30,530 nucleotides of DNA from an uncultured Pseudomonadota bacterium (GCA_902495305.1 CABUWG010000024.1:1-30530), one strand, 5' to 3'. Counted from the first letter of the stretch, positions 1 to 7,070 are shown. The notes: generated by a model from the sequence alone, not told the origin. A program made the numbers and translations.

Positions 1-160
1 AACTGCGGTGACCCGCCCTTCGCGAACAACTTCTTAATCTTTGGAGCACATCCTTCCGTCCGGCACAATTGGGTGCCCTTTGCGAATAGCTTAGGTTTTG
101 GAGCAAAACCCGAAAGTGAAGCACCATTTCCCCCCCTCTCTTGAAAGAGAGGGTTGGGAA
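1..160. repeat. Intergenic repeat R1, left copy
   Basis: Non-coding sequence that matches the right end of the window (30341-30510). The best stretch is about 46-133 against 30392-30481; both contain TTTGCGAAT, GCTTAGGTTTTG and CCGAAAGTGAAGC. It ends in a perfect hairpin at 134-153 (CCCTCTCTT, loop GA, AAGAGAGGG). The right copy has a hairpin at the same place with a different stem sequence. I see no reading frame and treat it as a dispersed intergenic repeat probably cut by the window edge. Confidence 0.75.
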
Positions 161-169
161 GCGCTAAGT

Positions 170-197
170 AAAAACAACCGTTACTCCGGTTGTTTTT
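170..197. terminator. Terminator-like hairpin
   Basis: Perfect 11-base arms AAAAACAACCG and CGGTTGTTTTT around a 6-base loop, with A and T tracts on both sides, so it could work in either direction. No gene in the window ends here. It may be part of the surrounding repeat cluster. Confidence 0.5.
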
Positions 198-224
198 GTC
201 AGCAAGCTCTTTGGAACATCTTGG

Positions 225-270
225 CAAGCAAGGGACGCGTCAGCAACCATAGCGAGCCTAGATGCCTAAG
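225..270. repeat. Intergenic repeat R2, left copy
   Basis: The 34 bases at 237-270 match 30299-30332 at 28 of 34 positions and end in the same ATGCCTAAG. A weaker relative lies at 12458-12488 (shared AGCAAGG, CAGCAACC, AGCGA). No coding potential is visible. Confidence 0.6.
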
Positions 271-277
271 GTCAAAT

Positions 278-352
278 AATAAGATTTTAGGGTGGAGAAA
301 GCGGAGTGTACAAAGTAGTACATGAGCATTTCTCCATCCCGCCAAATCTGTC
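278..352. repeat. Palindromic element, divergent copy D
   Basis: Starts with AATAAG like the fuller copies downstream. Its arms, GGGTGGAGAAAGC at 290-302 and GCATTTCTCCATCCC at 326-340, pair with one bulge and one wobble. The apex holds GGAGTGTAC, a 6-base spacer and GTACATGA, nearly the same as copy B (541-560). The arm sequence is unrelated to the other copies, so only the apex and the pairing are kept. Confidence 0.65.
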
Positions 353-360
353 CTTTCAGA

Positions 361-486
361 CCGCTGTAAAGACTGCGATATGTGAGTCAGATAATAAGAA
401 AAAAGAATTTTAGCGACAGGAGTGTATAGAGACATACTGACTTAGCTAAAATTCTTTTTTCTGTATTAGGAGATCGCGGTCTTACC
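361..486. repeat. Nested palindromic element, copy A
   Basis: Inner perfect 16-base arms at 399-414 and 445-460 (AAAAAAGAATTTTAGC with its complement) enclose a 30-base apex starting GACAGG and ending ACTTA. An outer stem pairs 366-380 with about 472-485 (GTAAAGACTGCGATA with GATCGCGGTCTTAC, one wobble and one bulge). The left flank CCGCTGTAAA and the edges TAATAAGAAAA and CTGTATTAGG recur in copy C near leuS. It lies 3' of hppA, which is transcribed toward it. Confidence 0.8.
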
Positions 487-511
487 AAAAATTACGGAGA
501 ATGAGTCTAGT

Positions 512-588
512 AATAAGAAAAAACCTTTAAGGCGACAGGAGTGTACATAGAGGTACATGACTTAGCCTTAAAGATTTTTTCTGTATTA
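512..588. repeat. Palindromic element, copy B
   Basis: Arms at 518-533 (AAAAAACCTTTAAGGC) and 565-580 pair at 15 of 16 positions around a 31-base apex. The apex matches copy A closely, but the middle of the stem is different. It sits 22 bases past the hppA stop codon. Read in the hppA direction the stem is flanked by T-rich sequence, so it could end or stabilise the hppA transcript. Confidence 0.8.
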
Positions 589-610
589 ATAGACCATTAT
601 ACGTGATTTT

Positions 611-3022
611 TTATATTTTCATCTTGTAGAAAGACCGATACACAAACACCAACCCTACTACTAAGAAGAAAATACCCAGCCCCAGAGAAACACATCTCGG
701 AGCGGCAACTGCCATTTCGACCGCCAGCAACCCGAACAAGGTCGTAAACTTGATAATCGGATTGAGCGCAACGGAAGAAGTATCTTTGAACGGATCACCG
801 ACCGTATCACCGACAACCGTTGCATCATGCAGCGGCGTGCCTTTTTCGTTCAGGTCAACTTCAACCACCTTCTTGGCATTATCCCACGCACCGCCGGCAT
901 TCGCCATAAACAGCGCCTGAAACAGGCCAAAGACGGCAATCGAAATCAGATAGCTTGCAAACAAGTTTGCATCAAAGCAGGCAAAGGCAATTGTAAAAGA
1001 AAAGATGACAATAAAGATGTTAAACATACCTTTCTGCGCATAAATCGTGCAGATTTTAACAACCTCCTGAGAATCTTTCTTTGAAGCCGCCTTCGTCCCG
1101 CTCAGTTTGATGTGCTTTTTAATAAAGTCAACTGCGCGATAAGCACCGGTCGAAACCGCCTGCATAGAAGCGCCCGAGAACCAGTAAATCACCGCACCGC
1201 CGAGAATCAGACCAAACAGAACCTGCGGATCCAGCAGATTAAGCTTCAGGTTCAGCAACAAAATGATTGAGAAAATCATCGTCGTCGCCCCGATAACCGC
1301 CGTACCGATAAGCACCGGCTTGGCCGTTGCCTTAAAGGTGTTTCCGGCACTGTCATTAGCTTCCAGCAAATGCTTTCCTTGTTCAAAATTCGGCTTAAAA
1401 CCGTATTTCTTTTCAATCTCTTTGTCCACGTTTTTAACGCTTTCAATCTGAGATAATTCAAAAACGGACTGAGCATTGTCAGTAACCGGACCGTAGCTGT
1501 CGACGGCAATTGTCACCGGCCCCATGCCGAGCATGCCAAAGGCCACCAGACCAAAGGCAAAGACCGACGGATAAACCATAAAGTCGCCCAGACCTGATTG
1601 CGCGGTAAAGAACGCAACCACCATCAGGGCAACCATGACCATTCCCTGCCAGAAAGCCGAGAAATTACCGGCAACAATACCGGAAATAATGTTCAAAGAT
1701 GCACCGGCTTCACGGCTGGACTTCACAATCTCCTGAACATGCTGCGACTTAGAAGAAGTAAAGATTTTGGTAAACTCCGGAATCAGAGCCGCCGCCAATG
1801 TACCGCAGCTGATAATCAGAGAAAGACGCCACCACAAATCCGGACTGATATCGCCAATCATCACATAAGAAACGCCAAAAGTGACGGCAATTGAAATGAT
1901 TGAAGTAAACCAGATCAGGCTTGTCAGCGGTTTTTCAAAATCAAAGAACTCCTTTTTGCCATACAGCGCAGAAGAAACCTTGTTGTTAAACCAATAAGAA
2001 ATCAGCGACGTAATAATCATCAGGATACGCATTGCAAAAATCCAGACAATCAAACGGGCCTGAAAATCAATGCCGTTCGGCATCAGAGCCAAATCGCCGT
2101 TCGGTGCATACATCATGCCGGCACCGAGAACGATAAAGCTGATAAGCGCCACGCCGGTCACGCCGTAAGTCTCAAAACCATCGGCAGTCGGCCCGACAGA
2201 GTCGCCGGCATTATCACCGGTACAGTCGGCAATAACCCCCGGATTACGAACATCGTCTTCACCGATTTTGAAAATAATCTTCATCAGGTCGGCACCGATA
2301 TCGGCAATCTTGGTAAAAATACCGCCGCAAATACGCAAAGCTGCCGCCCCCAGCGATTCGCCGATGGCAAATCCGATAAAGCAGGCGCCGGCGCTTTCTT
2401 TCGGCACAAACAAAAGAATGGCAATCATCATAATCAGCTCAACGCAAATCAGCAAAACGCCGATAGACATGCCGGAACGCAGCGGCAGGCTCATAACCTT
2501 ATAAGCCTTGGCTTCCAGAGAAGAAAAAGCCGTGCGGGCATTGGCATAGTTGTTAATGCGCATGCCAAACCAAGCCACGGAATAAGAACCGAGAATACCC
2601 AAAACCGACCAGGAAAGAATAGTCAGAACCTTAGGCATCGGCGTTGCATTGAGATAATAGAAATAGTAAAAGATACAAACCGCAATAAACACTTCCAGAA
2701 CCAAAAGCAGTTTAGCCTGTTGTTTCATATAAGTTTTGCAGGTTGCATAAATCAGTTCCGAAACCTTCAGCATTGCCTCATGAGCCGGCATCTTTTTGAT
2801 CTTCAAAAACTCATACAAGCCAAAAAGCATGCCCAGAACGCAAATGCTCATGCCATACAGCAAAATTTGCGACCCCAGAACAGAATAACCGAAGATATTA
2901 TATTCCACGTCCAAAGACGGGATTTTGAGGTCAATTTCAGAAGCATACGCCCCCTGAACGACCCCGACCAGCGCCAGCATCAACGCACCGGCAAAGGTCT
3001 TAAAATTTTTCAAACCAAACAT
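611..3022 (-). CDS. hppA: Membrane-bound ion-translocating pyrophosphatase
   Basis: Integral membrane pump that splits pyrophosphate and drives H+ (or Na+) across the inner membrane. About 803 residues and many membrane spans. Substrate-site motifs are clear: GGIFTK (233-238), DIGAD (241-245), EDDVRNPGVIAD (255-266), GDNAGD (269-274), GPVTDNA (511-517), and near the C-terminus GGAWDNAKK and DTVGDPFKDTS. GNTFKA (560-565) has Lys where K+-dependent enzymes have Ala, which points to the K+-independent class; I cannot settle H+ against Na+. It is longer than the usual 660-770 residues, partly from a signal-peptide-like N-terminus (about 1-28). The start follows AAGGAAAATTAT. Palindromic elements fill its 3' side. 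Confidence 0.96.
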   Translation of the reverse strand: MFGLKNFKTFAGALMLALVGVVQGAYASEIDLKIPSLDVEYNIFGYSVLGSQILLYGMSICVLGMLFGLYEFLKIKKMPAHEAMLKVSELIYATCKTYMKQQAKLLLVLEVFIAVCIFYYFYYLNATPMPKVLTILSWSVLGILGSYSVAWFGMRINNYANARTAFSSLEAKAYKVMSLPLRSGMSIGVLLICVELIMMIAILLFVPKESAGACFIGFAIGESLGAAALRICGGIFTKIADIGADLMKIIFKIGEDDVRNPGVIADCTGDNAGDSVGPTADGFETYGVTGVALISFIVLGAGMMYAPNGDLALMPNGIDFQARLIVWIFAMRILMIITSLISYWFNNKVSSALYGKKEFFDFEKPLTSLIWFTSIISIAVTFGVSYVMIGDISPDLWWRLSLIISCGTLAAALIPEFTKIFTSSKSQHVQEIVKSSREAGASLNIISGIVAGNFSAFWQGMVMVALMVVAFFTAQSGLGDFMVYPSVFAFGLVAFGMLGMGPVTIAVDSYGPVTDNAQSVFELSQIESVKNVDKEIEKKYGFKPNFEQGKHLLEANDSAGNTFKATAKPVLIGTAVIGATTMIFSIILLLNLKLNLLDPQVLFGLILGGAVIYWFSGASMQAVSTGAYRAVDFIKKHIKLSGTKAASKKDSQEVVKICTIYAQKGMFNIFIVIFSFTIAFACFDANLFASYLISIAVFGLFQALFMANAGGAWDNAKKVVEVDLNEKGTPLHDATVVGDTVGDPFKDTSSVALNPIIKFTTLFGLLAVEMAVAAPRCVSLGLGIFFLVVGLVFVYRSFYKMKI

Positions 3023-3135
3023 ATAATTTTCCTTATAGTTGATACTAACAAACCAACAGAAGCCAGACAGTTTCCCGCTGTGGTTATGCCCGATATCTTA
3101 TTCTTTTTTTCTAAACAATAGGTTAAGAATCGGCA

Positions 3136-3163
3136 AATATAATTTTCAGGCTCAGTCAACCAA
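3136..3163 (-). promoter_or_regulatory. Possible hppA promoter
   Basis: On the minus strand TTGGTT, 16 bases, TATATT, about 114 bases upstream of the hppA start. The -35 match is poor, so this is a weak proposal. Confidence 0.3.
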
Positions 3164-3192
3164 AATATTGTTGGAAAAGAAAAAGATTTATT

Positions 3193-3221
3193 TTGGAATC
3201 ACCTTTTGCCTGTGCTATGAT
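3193..3221 (+). promoter_or_regulatory. Promoter of small lipoprotein gene
   Basis: TTGGAA, 17 bases, TATGAT, placing a start site about 24 bases before the lipoprotein ATG. Confidence 0.5.
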
Positions 3222-3251
3222 GATTATTGTATGATTTTGAGGAGACTGACG

Positions 3252-3509
3252 ATGAAAAAATTATTGATATTGGGTGCATTGTTTGCCATCGGCGCCTGCG
3301 CCGCTTCGGAGCCGAAAGTAAAAGAAACCTATCCCTACGGCATGAACGAAAAAGAATGGAACCAGCTTTCGATCAAAGACAAAGCCGCCATCCGCAGAGA
3401 TTTTTATTTCTATGAGAAAGGCTCGACTTCTTTTGTTAACCCGCAGCTTGTTGTCGAAGGCCGTCAGGACAGCAATCAGAATGTTTTTGTAAAACATGAG
3501 ACAAAATAG
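3252..3509 (+). CDS. Small lipoprotein of unknown function
   Basis: 85 residues. A charged start (MKK), a hydrophobic stretch and a lipobox IGAC with Cys16 indicate lipidation and export. The mature part is hydrophilic and charged, with no domain I recognise (contains YGMNEKEWNQ, then DKAAIRRDF). The ATG at 3252 is chosen because GGAG lies 9 bases upstream and the signal peptide begins there. It has its own promoter-like sequence and ends at a strong terminator shared with the convergent lysozyme gene. Location is inferred to be the periplasmic face of a membrane; function unknown. Confidence 0.8.
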   Translation: MKKLLILGALFAIGACAASEPKVKETYPYGMNEKEWNQLSIKDKAAIRRDFYFYEKGSTSFVNPQLVVEGRQDSNQNVFVKHETK

Positions 3510-3545
3510 ACCGGTAAAAAAGGAAGCCGCAACCGGATAATAAAA

Positions 3546-3573
3546 TAAAAACCCCGTTTTTCGGGGTTTTATT
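3546..3573. terminator. Bidirectional terminator
   Basis: AAAACCCCG, a T-rich loop, CGGGGTTTT, with A and T tracts on both sides. It sits between two convergent genes and can serve both. Confidence 0.85.
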
Positions 3574-3577
3574 ATAC

Positions 3578-5170
3578 CTATCTGCCGCGGGCATTATGCA
3601 TTGCCAGCCTTAAGTCACTATTCTGCCGTCCCGTCGCCACAAATTTTCCTTTAAATTTATTGGCTCTGTTCATCAGCCCGTTATAATCGTTTGTTTTTTC
3701 TCCGCCTTTTTTATGATGCTTATTAATAAAGTCAATCCGCGCCTTAACCATATGATCATAAAAATATTGCTCGTTCAGCGCCTTGCCGGCAATGCCGTTT
3801 GCCAGTTCCACAATCTTGTCCGTCCGGCGCACATTTTTGCGCCCTCTGGCCTCATAAATCCCGTTGGCAATAATCTGCGACGCTGTTTTTGACGAATGGT
3901 TCACCCGAATATCAAACAACAACAGCGCAATACTCTCATTTTTAAAATCCCCGATTCTGTAATAATCATAAAAATCTTTTTTATAAATAAGCTCACACTG
4001 CTCTTTGTTCAGGTCCTTAATATTTCCGGCTGTCGGAAAATCAAGCTCCTCCGCCAGTTTTTTATTATTCTTCCAAAAATTTTTTAAGGTAATGCTGGTA
4101 ATCCCCATCTGAGTCGGATAATCCCATGATACATTGCGGTAACCGCCCTCATGTTTGAAGACAATTCCCATAAACCGCTGAAACTTTTCATCATCCAGCC
4201 CGTATTCCGCACGGACTTGCTGCGGCAGCTTCCCCTTCTTTACGGCAGCTTCTTTTTCCAATATCTTTTTTTTAACGCCGGTTTTGAGCTTTTCCGTCTT
4301 TTGGCTTACTGCAATTTTTTTCTCGGGCACCGTTTTTTTCTCTGCCGAAGCTTTCTCTTGTTTTCCAACCCGCTGAGTGACCTCGGGCATAACAACCGTT
4401 TTAGCCTCTTCGGTATTAACCTCTGCTTTTGCCTGCTTTTCGGTCTTGTCTTTTGCCTTTTCTTTTTGCTTTTCCTGCAACTGCTGATGAGCATACATCC
4501 CGCCGGTCAATGCCAGCGTGGTCAGAGCCGCACCGATAACAGCCTTTTTGGAAGCCTGACAAAACCTTTCTGCCCCGATTCTGATACGCTGAGCCTTATC
4601 AGAACGCTGCAGCAATATTTTTGCCCCGTTATAAGCAGACTTTGCCCCTTTTGCCATAAAAGCGCCGAAAGCTGCCGCCTTTTCCTTGGCTTTTTCCCAA
4701 AGATAACGGTTATAGGCGCCTTCCATATTTTCAATATTGTCCAAGCCGAGTTCGGTCAGCCGCCCCTGCCCGATACCGCATTCATTAAGCTTTTGCGTAT
4801 AAGCGGCAGCCCGCCGGTAGTCCCGATACGCCGACCGCATAATTCCGGCCACAATATCGCTGTCCTTTTTATCGCTGTCCCGTTCGTCAAACGGCACCAC
4901 AAAAGTCCCGCCGTTAAACATAATCCGGCGCGGCTTTAGTCCGGCTTCTTTATAACGGGCAATATCCCGATACTGGCGGCTGAAATAATCGCGGACAAAC
5001 TTCTTTTTTGCTTCGACGGCTTCTAATGAACTTCTGATATAAAAACACGGAATAATAACCGGCCGGTTATCAATTGTCATAACCTGCGGCGTCATGTTAA
5101 AATCGGCATATTCCTGTTTTAAAAACCGAAAAACGGCATCATTCGGAAGATTGTTGGCATTCTTGCTCAT
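3578..5170 (-). CDS. Membrane-anchored lysozyme with GH108-type domain
   Basis: 530 residues in three parts. Residues 1 to about 205 form a soluble, Arg/Tyr-rich region I do not recognise. A membrane span follows at about 210-227, then a Lys/Glu-rich linker (about 230-320). The C-terminal part resembles GH108 muramidases: FKHEGGY with Glu341 as the expected catalytic acid, QMGITSITLKNFW, and then a peptidoglycan-binding-3-like segment (LLLFDIRVNHSS). Family members usually act on peptidoglycan and are often phage lysins. Here an internal membrane anchor would place the enzyme in the periplasm with the N-terminal region in the cytoplasm. Start at 5170 follows GGAGA at good spacing; an upstream in-frame start at 5221 would overlap the promoter. 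No phage genes are nearby. Confidence 0.8.
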   Translation of the reverse strand: MSKNANNLPNDAVFRFLKQEYADFNMTPQVMTIDNRPVIIPCFYIRSSLEAVEAKKKFVRDYFSRQYRDIARYKEAGLKPRRIMFNGGTFVVPFDERDSDKKDSDIVAGIMRSAYRDYRRAAAYTQKLNECGIGQGRLTELGLDNIENMEGAYNRYLWEKAKEKAAAFGAFMAKGAKSAYNGAKILLQRSDKAQRIRIGAERFCQASKKAVIGAALTTLALTGGMYAHQQLQEKQKEKAKDKTEKQAKAEVNTEEAKTVVMPEVTQRVGKQEKASAEKKTVPEKKIAVSQKTEKLKTGVKKKILEKEAAVKKGKLPQQVRAEYGLDDEKFQRFMGIVFKHEGGYRNVSWDYPTQMGITSITLKNFWKNNKKLAEELDFPTAGNIKDLNKEQCELIYKKDFYDYYRIGDFKNESIALLLFDIRVNHSSKTASQIIANGIYEARGRKNVRRTDKIVELANGIAGKALNEQYFYDHMVKARIDFINKHHKKGGEKTNDYNGLMNRANKFKGKFVATGRQNSDLRLAMHNARGR

Positions 5171-5200
5171 AGAAGTGTCTCCGCTATATACTTTAGCAGT

Positions 5201-5229
5201 ATTATAACAAAGACTGGTCATGGAATCAA
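5201..5229 (-). promoter_or_regulatory. Promoter of lysozyme gene
   Basis: On the minus strand TTGATT, 17 bases, perfect TATAAT, ending about 30 bases before the chosen ATG. It supports the start at 5170. Confidence 0.65.
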
Positions 5230-5230
5230 T

Positions 5231-5257
5231 AAAAAAGGGCTGCCGGAAAGACAGCCC
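5231..5257 (-). terminator. csoR terminator
   Basis: Read on the minus strand: GGGCTG, 9-base loop, CAGCCC, then a run of T. It lies directly after the csoR stop codon. Confidence 0.8.
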
Positions 5258-5265
5258 GTATTTTT

Positions 5266-5556
5266 TTATTCCTCAAAACGGTCAAACAACATTTTCAGTT
5301 CTTCGATTTTTTCCGTCTTGGCTTGTTCATTGTCAAAAGACTGGGCAACGCAAGACTGCAGATGGCGTTTCAGAATGTTCCCTTCCACAGCTCTGATTGC
5401 GGAACGAATGGCCTTCAGCTGAATCAAAATTTCAGGACAATACCGGTTTTCGGCAATCATCTTTTTTACGCCTTCCAATTGTCCGAGCACACGGTTCAGA
5501 CGCGGAAGTTCAGACTCATGACATGGCGGATGCTGCAAATTTTGTTCGTCGCTCAT
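5266..5556 (-). CDS. csoR: CsoR-family metal-sensing repressor
   Basis: 96-residue all-helical repressor of the CsoR/RcnR (DUF156) family. The three Cu(I)-ligand positions are present as Cys40, His65 and Cys69 (RYCPE, then RHLQSC). This is the Cys-His-Cys pattern with the spacing of copper CsoR, unlike the Ni/Co RcnR pattern. LPRLNRVLGQLEGV is the typical DNA-binding helix start. The start at 5556 follows AAGGAGT; an in-frame start 27 bases upstream has no such site. It is the second gene after the metallothionein-like gene (11-base gap). Two CsoR-like operators in the shared promoter imply autoregulation that is relieved by metal. Copper is the best inference. Confidence 0.9.
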   Translation of the reverse strand: MSDEQNLQHPPCHESELPRLNRVLGQLEGVKKMIAENRYCPEILIQLKAIRSAIRAVEGNILKRHLQSCVAQSFDNEQAKTEKIEELKMLFDRFEE

Positions 5557-5567
5557 AACCTTACTCC

Positions 5568-5747
5568 TTATTTGCAGCTGCACTTGTCACTGCATTTGTG
5601 CGTTTCATCACAATGACAATCGTCTCCGCAGGTGCAATGCTCATTACATCCGCAGTTCTCTCCGCATTGATGCGTTTCGTCACACTTGCAGTTTTCACCG
5701 CAGGTACAATTCGGATTCTTACATTTCGGGTTGTTACAGTTTCTCAT
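5568..5747 (-). CDS. Metallothionein-like Cys-rich protein
   Basis: 59 residues with 16 Cys (4, 9, 14, 16, 20, 22, 28, 32, 34, 38, 40, 44, 46, 52, 56, 58) and 4 His. Cys fall in CxC and CxxxC patterns within near-repeats of the form CKCDETHQCGENC and CHCDETHKCSDKC. There is no signal peptide, so it is cytosolic. This fits a metal-buffering metallothionein, most likely binding Cu(I) given the linked CsoR. I cannot assign a named family (it is not obviously SmtA or MymT). The ATG at 5747 follows AAAAGGAG; an in-frame extension to 5813 would run through the promoter and operators and is rejected. First gene of the operon with csoR. Confidence 0.85.
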   Translation of the reverse strand: MRNCNNPKCKNPNCTCGENCKCDETHQCGENCGCNEHCTCGDDCHCDETHKCSDKCSCK

Positions 5748-5763
5748 TGTTTTCTCCTTTTCA

Positions 5764-5780
5764 ATACCCCCTGTGGGTAA
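5764..5780. promoter_or_regulatory. CsoR-like operator 2
   Basis: ATACCCCCTGTGGGTAA is an imperfect inverted repeat of the ATACCC...GGGTAT type. It covers the expected transcription start of the metallothionein-csoR operon. Confidence 0.65.
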
Positions 5781-5784
5781 ATTT

Positions 5785-5813
5785 AATATACCCTGCGCGG
5801 GTATAAAAGTCAA
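5785..5813 (-). promoter_or_regulatory. Promoter of metallothionein-csoR operon
   Basis: On the minus strand TTGACT (5808-5813), exactly 17 bases, TATATT (5785-5790). The spacer is occupied by operator 1, so repressor binding should block RNA polymerase directly. Confidence 0.8.
5787..5805. promoter_or_regulatory. CsoR-like operator 1
   Basis: TATACCCTGCGCGGGTATA has arms TATACCC and GGGTATA around TGCGC. It matches the G/C-core, TATA-flank form of known CsoR sites and lies between -35 and -10. Confidence 0.8.
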
Positions 5814-5835
5814 TAGCCCTTAAGGACTATAAAAC

Positions 5836-5863
5836 TTGAAACCCCCGACCTTAAACTTATATC
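5836..5863 (+). promoter_or_regulatory. Possible pirin promoter
   Basis: TTGAAA, 16 bases, TATATC, about 30 bases before the pirin ATG. Its -35 is 23 bases from the -35 of the divergent operon, so the two promoters may affect each other. Confidence 0.45.
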
Positions 5864-5891
5864 CGGAAGAAAGATAATCAGGAGAAAGAAA

Positions 5892-6599
5892 ATGCATTTT
5901 TTAAGACCGGCGGCGGAACGCGGCCACACCCAGACCAAATGGCTGGACAGCTATCATACTTTTTCGTTCGGCAACTATTATGACCCGCAGTTTATGGGCT
6001 TCAGCGACCTGAGAGTCATCAATGACGATATTGTCGAACCGGCTCAGGGTTTTGATATGCACCCTCATAACAACATGGAAATCATCAGCGTTGTCTTAAG
6101 CGGAGAGCTGGAACATAAAGACAGTCTGGGAAACGGTTCCGTCATTCGTGCGGGCGAAATCCAGAAAATGACGGCCGGCAGCGGCATTCTGCACAGCGAA
6201 TTCAATCCCTCGGCTAAAGAACAGGTACATTTTTTGCAAATCTGGATCATGCCGGATTTAAGAGATCTGCATCCTGATTACCTGCAAAAGAAATTTCCGG
6301 AAGAAGAACTGAAAAACCGCCTGCATCTGATTGTTTCGCCTGACGGTGCCGGCAATTCCATCCAAATTCATCAAAATGCCGAAATTTATCAATGCCTGCT
6401 CGACGCCGGACAAACAGTAAAATATAAAATTTCCGCAGACCGCGCCGTCTGGCTTCAAATTGCCGCCGGCTCCGTCACGCTGAACGACACGCCGCTGGTT
6501 GCCGGCGACGGCTATGCCTTGTGGGACGAAGATACGGAAATAGAACTCCGCGGCATTGACAACCAAAGCAATATCCTGTTGTTCAACCTGAGCAAATAA
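5892..6599 (+). CDS. Pirin-family protein
   Basis: 235 residues, a two-cupin pirin of YhhW size. The metal site is intact: His57 and His59 in DMHPHNNME, His101 and Glu103 in ILHSEFN. The family motif around NDDIVEPAQGFDMHPH is clear. Bacterial pirins bind Fe or another divalent metal, and some oxidise quercetin; the true substrate is usually unknown. The start is preceded by AGGAGA. It is divergent from the metallothionein-csoR operon but has no CsoR-like site of its own, so a shared role is not shown. Probably cytosolic. Confidence 0.93.
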   Translation: MHFLRPAAERGHTQTKWLDSYHTFSFGNYYDPQFMGFSDLRVINDDIVEPAQGFDMHPHNNMEIISVVLSGELEHKDSLGNGSVIRAGEIQKMTAGSGILHSEFNPSAKEQVHFLQIWIMPDLRDLHPDYLQKKFPEEELKNRLHLIVSPDGAGNSIQIHQNAEIYQCLLDAGQTVKYKISADRAVWLQIAAGSVTLNDTPLVAGDGYALWDEDTEIELRGIDNQSNILLFNLSK

Positions 6600-6617
6600 T
6601 CCGTATAAACAAACAGC

Positions 6618-6641
6618 TTCCGGCACCTATACTAGCCGGAA
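6618..6641 (+). terminator. Weak terminator after pirin gene
   Basis: TTCCGGC, 10-base loop, GCCGGAA. The T run comes only 13 bases later, so termination here is uncertain. Confidence 0.3.
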
Positions 6642-6704
6642 AGACAGGTTGATATTTTTTGGCGCAGGCTTATCTGACAAGTATCGCAACAAAGGAGGAC
6701 AATA

Positions 6705-6965
6705 ATGTACACACCGGCTCCGGGAGACAAAGTAAAAATCAAAGATTTTTCCAACCGCCCGTTTCAGGAAGACAATGAAAAAAACTTTTTTGTAAAAACC
6801 ATTGCCGAAGAAAAGCTGATTGATACCGCAGAAGGGCTGGATGATGAAGAAGAATTTGAAAAAAGCATGCTTAATTACGGCGATTTTGAAGACCTTCCCG
6901 ACAGCGATCGCGAAACAATCTGCCGCAGTAAAGGCATAAATATAGATAATTGTCTGAAATTATAG
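6705..6965 (+). CDS. Small acidic protein of unknown function
   Basis: 86 residues, strongly acidic in the middle (LDDEEEFEKS, then DFEDLPDSDRE). No signal peptide, membrane span or known motif. An ideal ribosome site (AAAGGAGG) before the ATG and a strong terminator just after the stop support a real, monocistronic gene. The N-terminus (PGDKVKIKDFSN) suggests a small beta-barrel start, but that is only an impression. Function unknown. Confidence 0.75.
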   Translation: MYTPAPGDKVKIKDFSNRPFQEDNEKNFFVKTIAEEKLIDTAEGLDDEEEFEKSMLNYGDFEDLPDSDRETICRSKGINIDNCLKL

Positions 6966-6982
6966 CATAAACTCCGTCAAAG

Positions 6983-7011
6983 AAATCCGCCGCAATTCCG
7001 GCGGATTTTTT
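6983..7011 (+). terminator. Rho-independent terminator
   Basis: AAATCCGCCG, 6-base loop, CGGCGGATTT followed by T's, 18 bases after the preceding stop codon. Confidence 0.85.
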
Positions 7012-7070
7012 ACTTAACACCTTACCCGCCGTCTTTCATACCTTTTTATCCCCTGTCAGACTCCCGACTT

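Noticed and set aside
199..435. 78-residue minus-strand frame resembling one at 22225-22521 (shared PVAxxxFSYY and LQR)
   Set aside because: Both lie in copies of the palindromic element, so the shared peptide comes from shared DNA. Stem sequences vary freely, which does not fit protein constraint.
278..588. CRISPR-like array
   Set aside because: Units are palindromes with variable arms and a conserved apex, not constant repeats with unique spacers of even length; no cas genes.
4151..4939. 262-residue plus-strand frame
   Set aside because: Antisense shadow of the Lys/Glu-rich part of the lysozyme gene, which yields long Phe/Leu runs.
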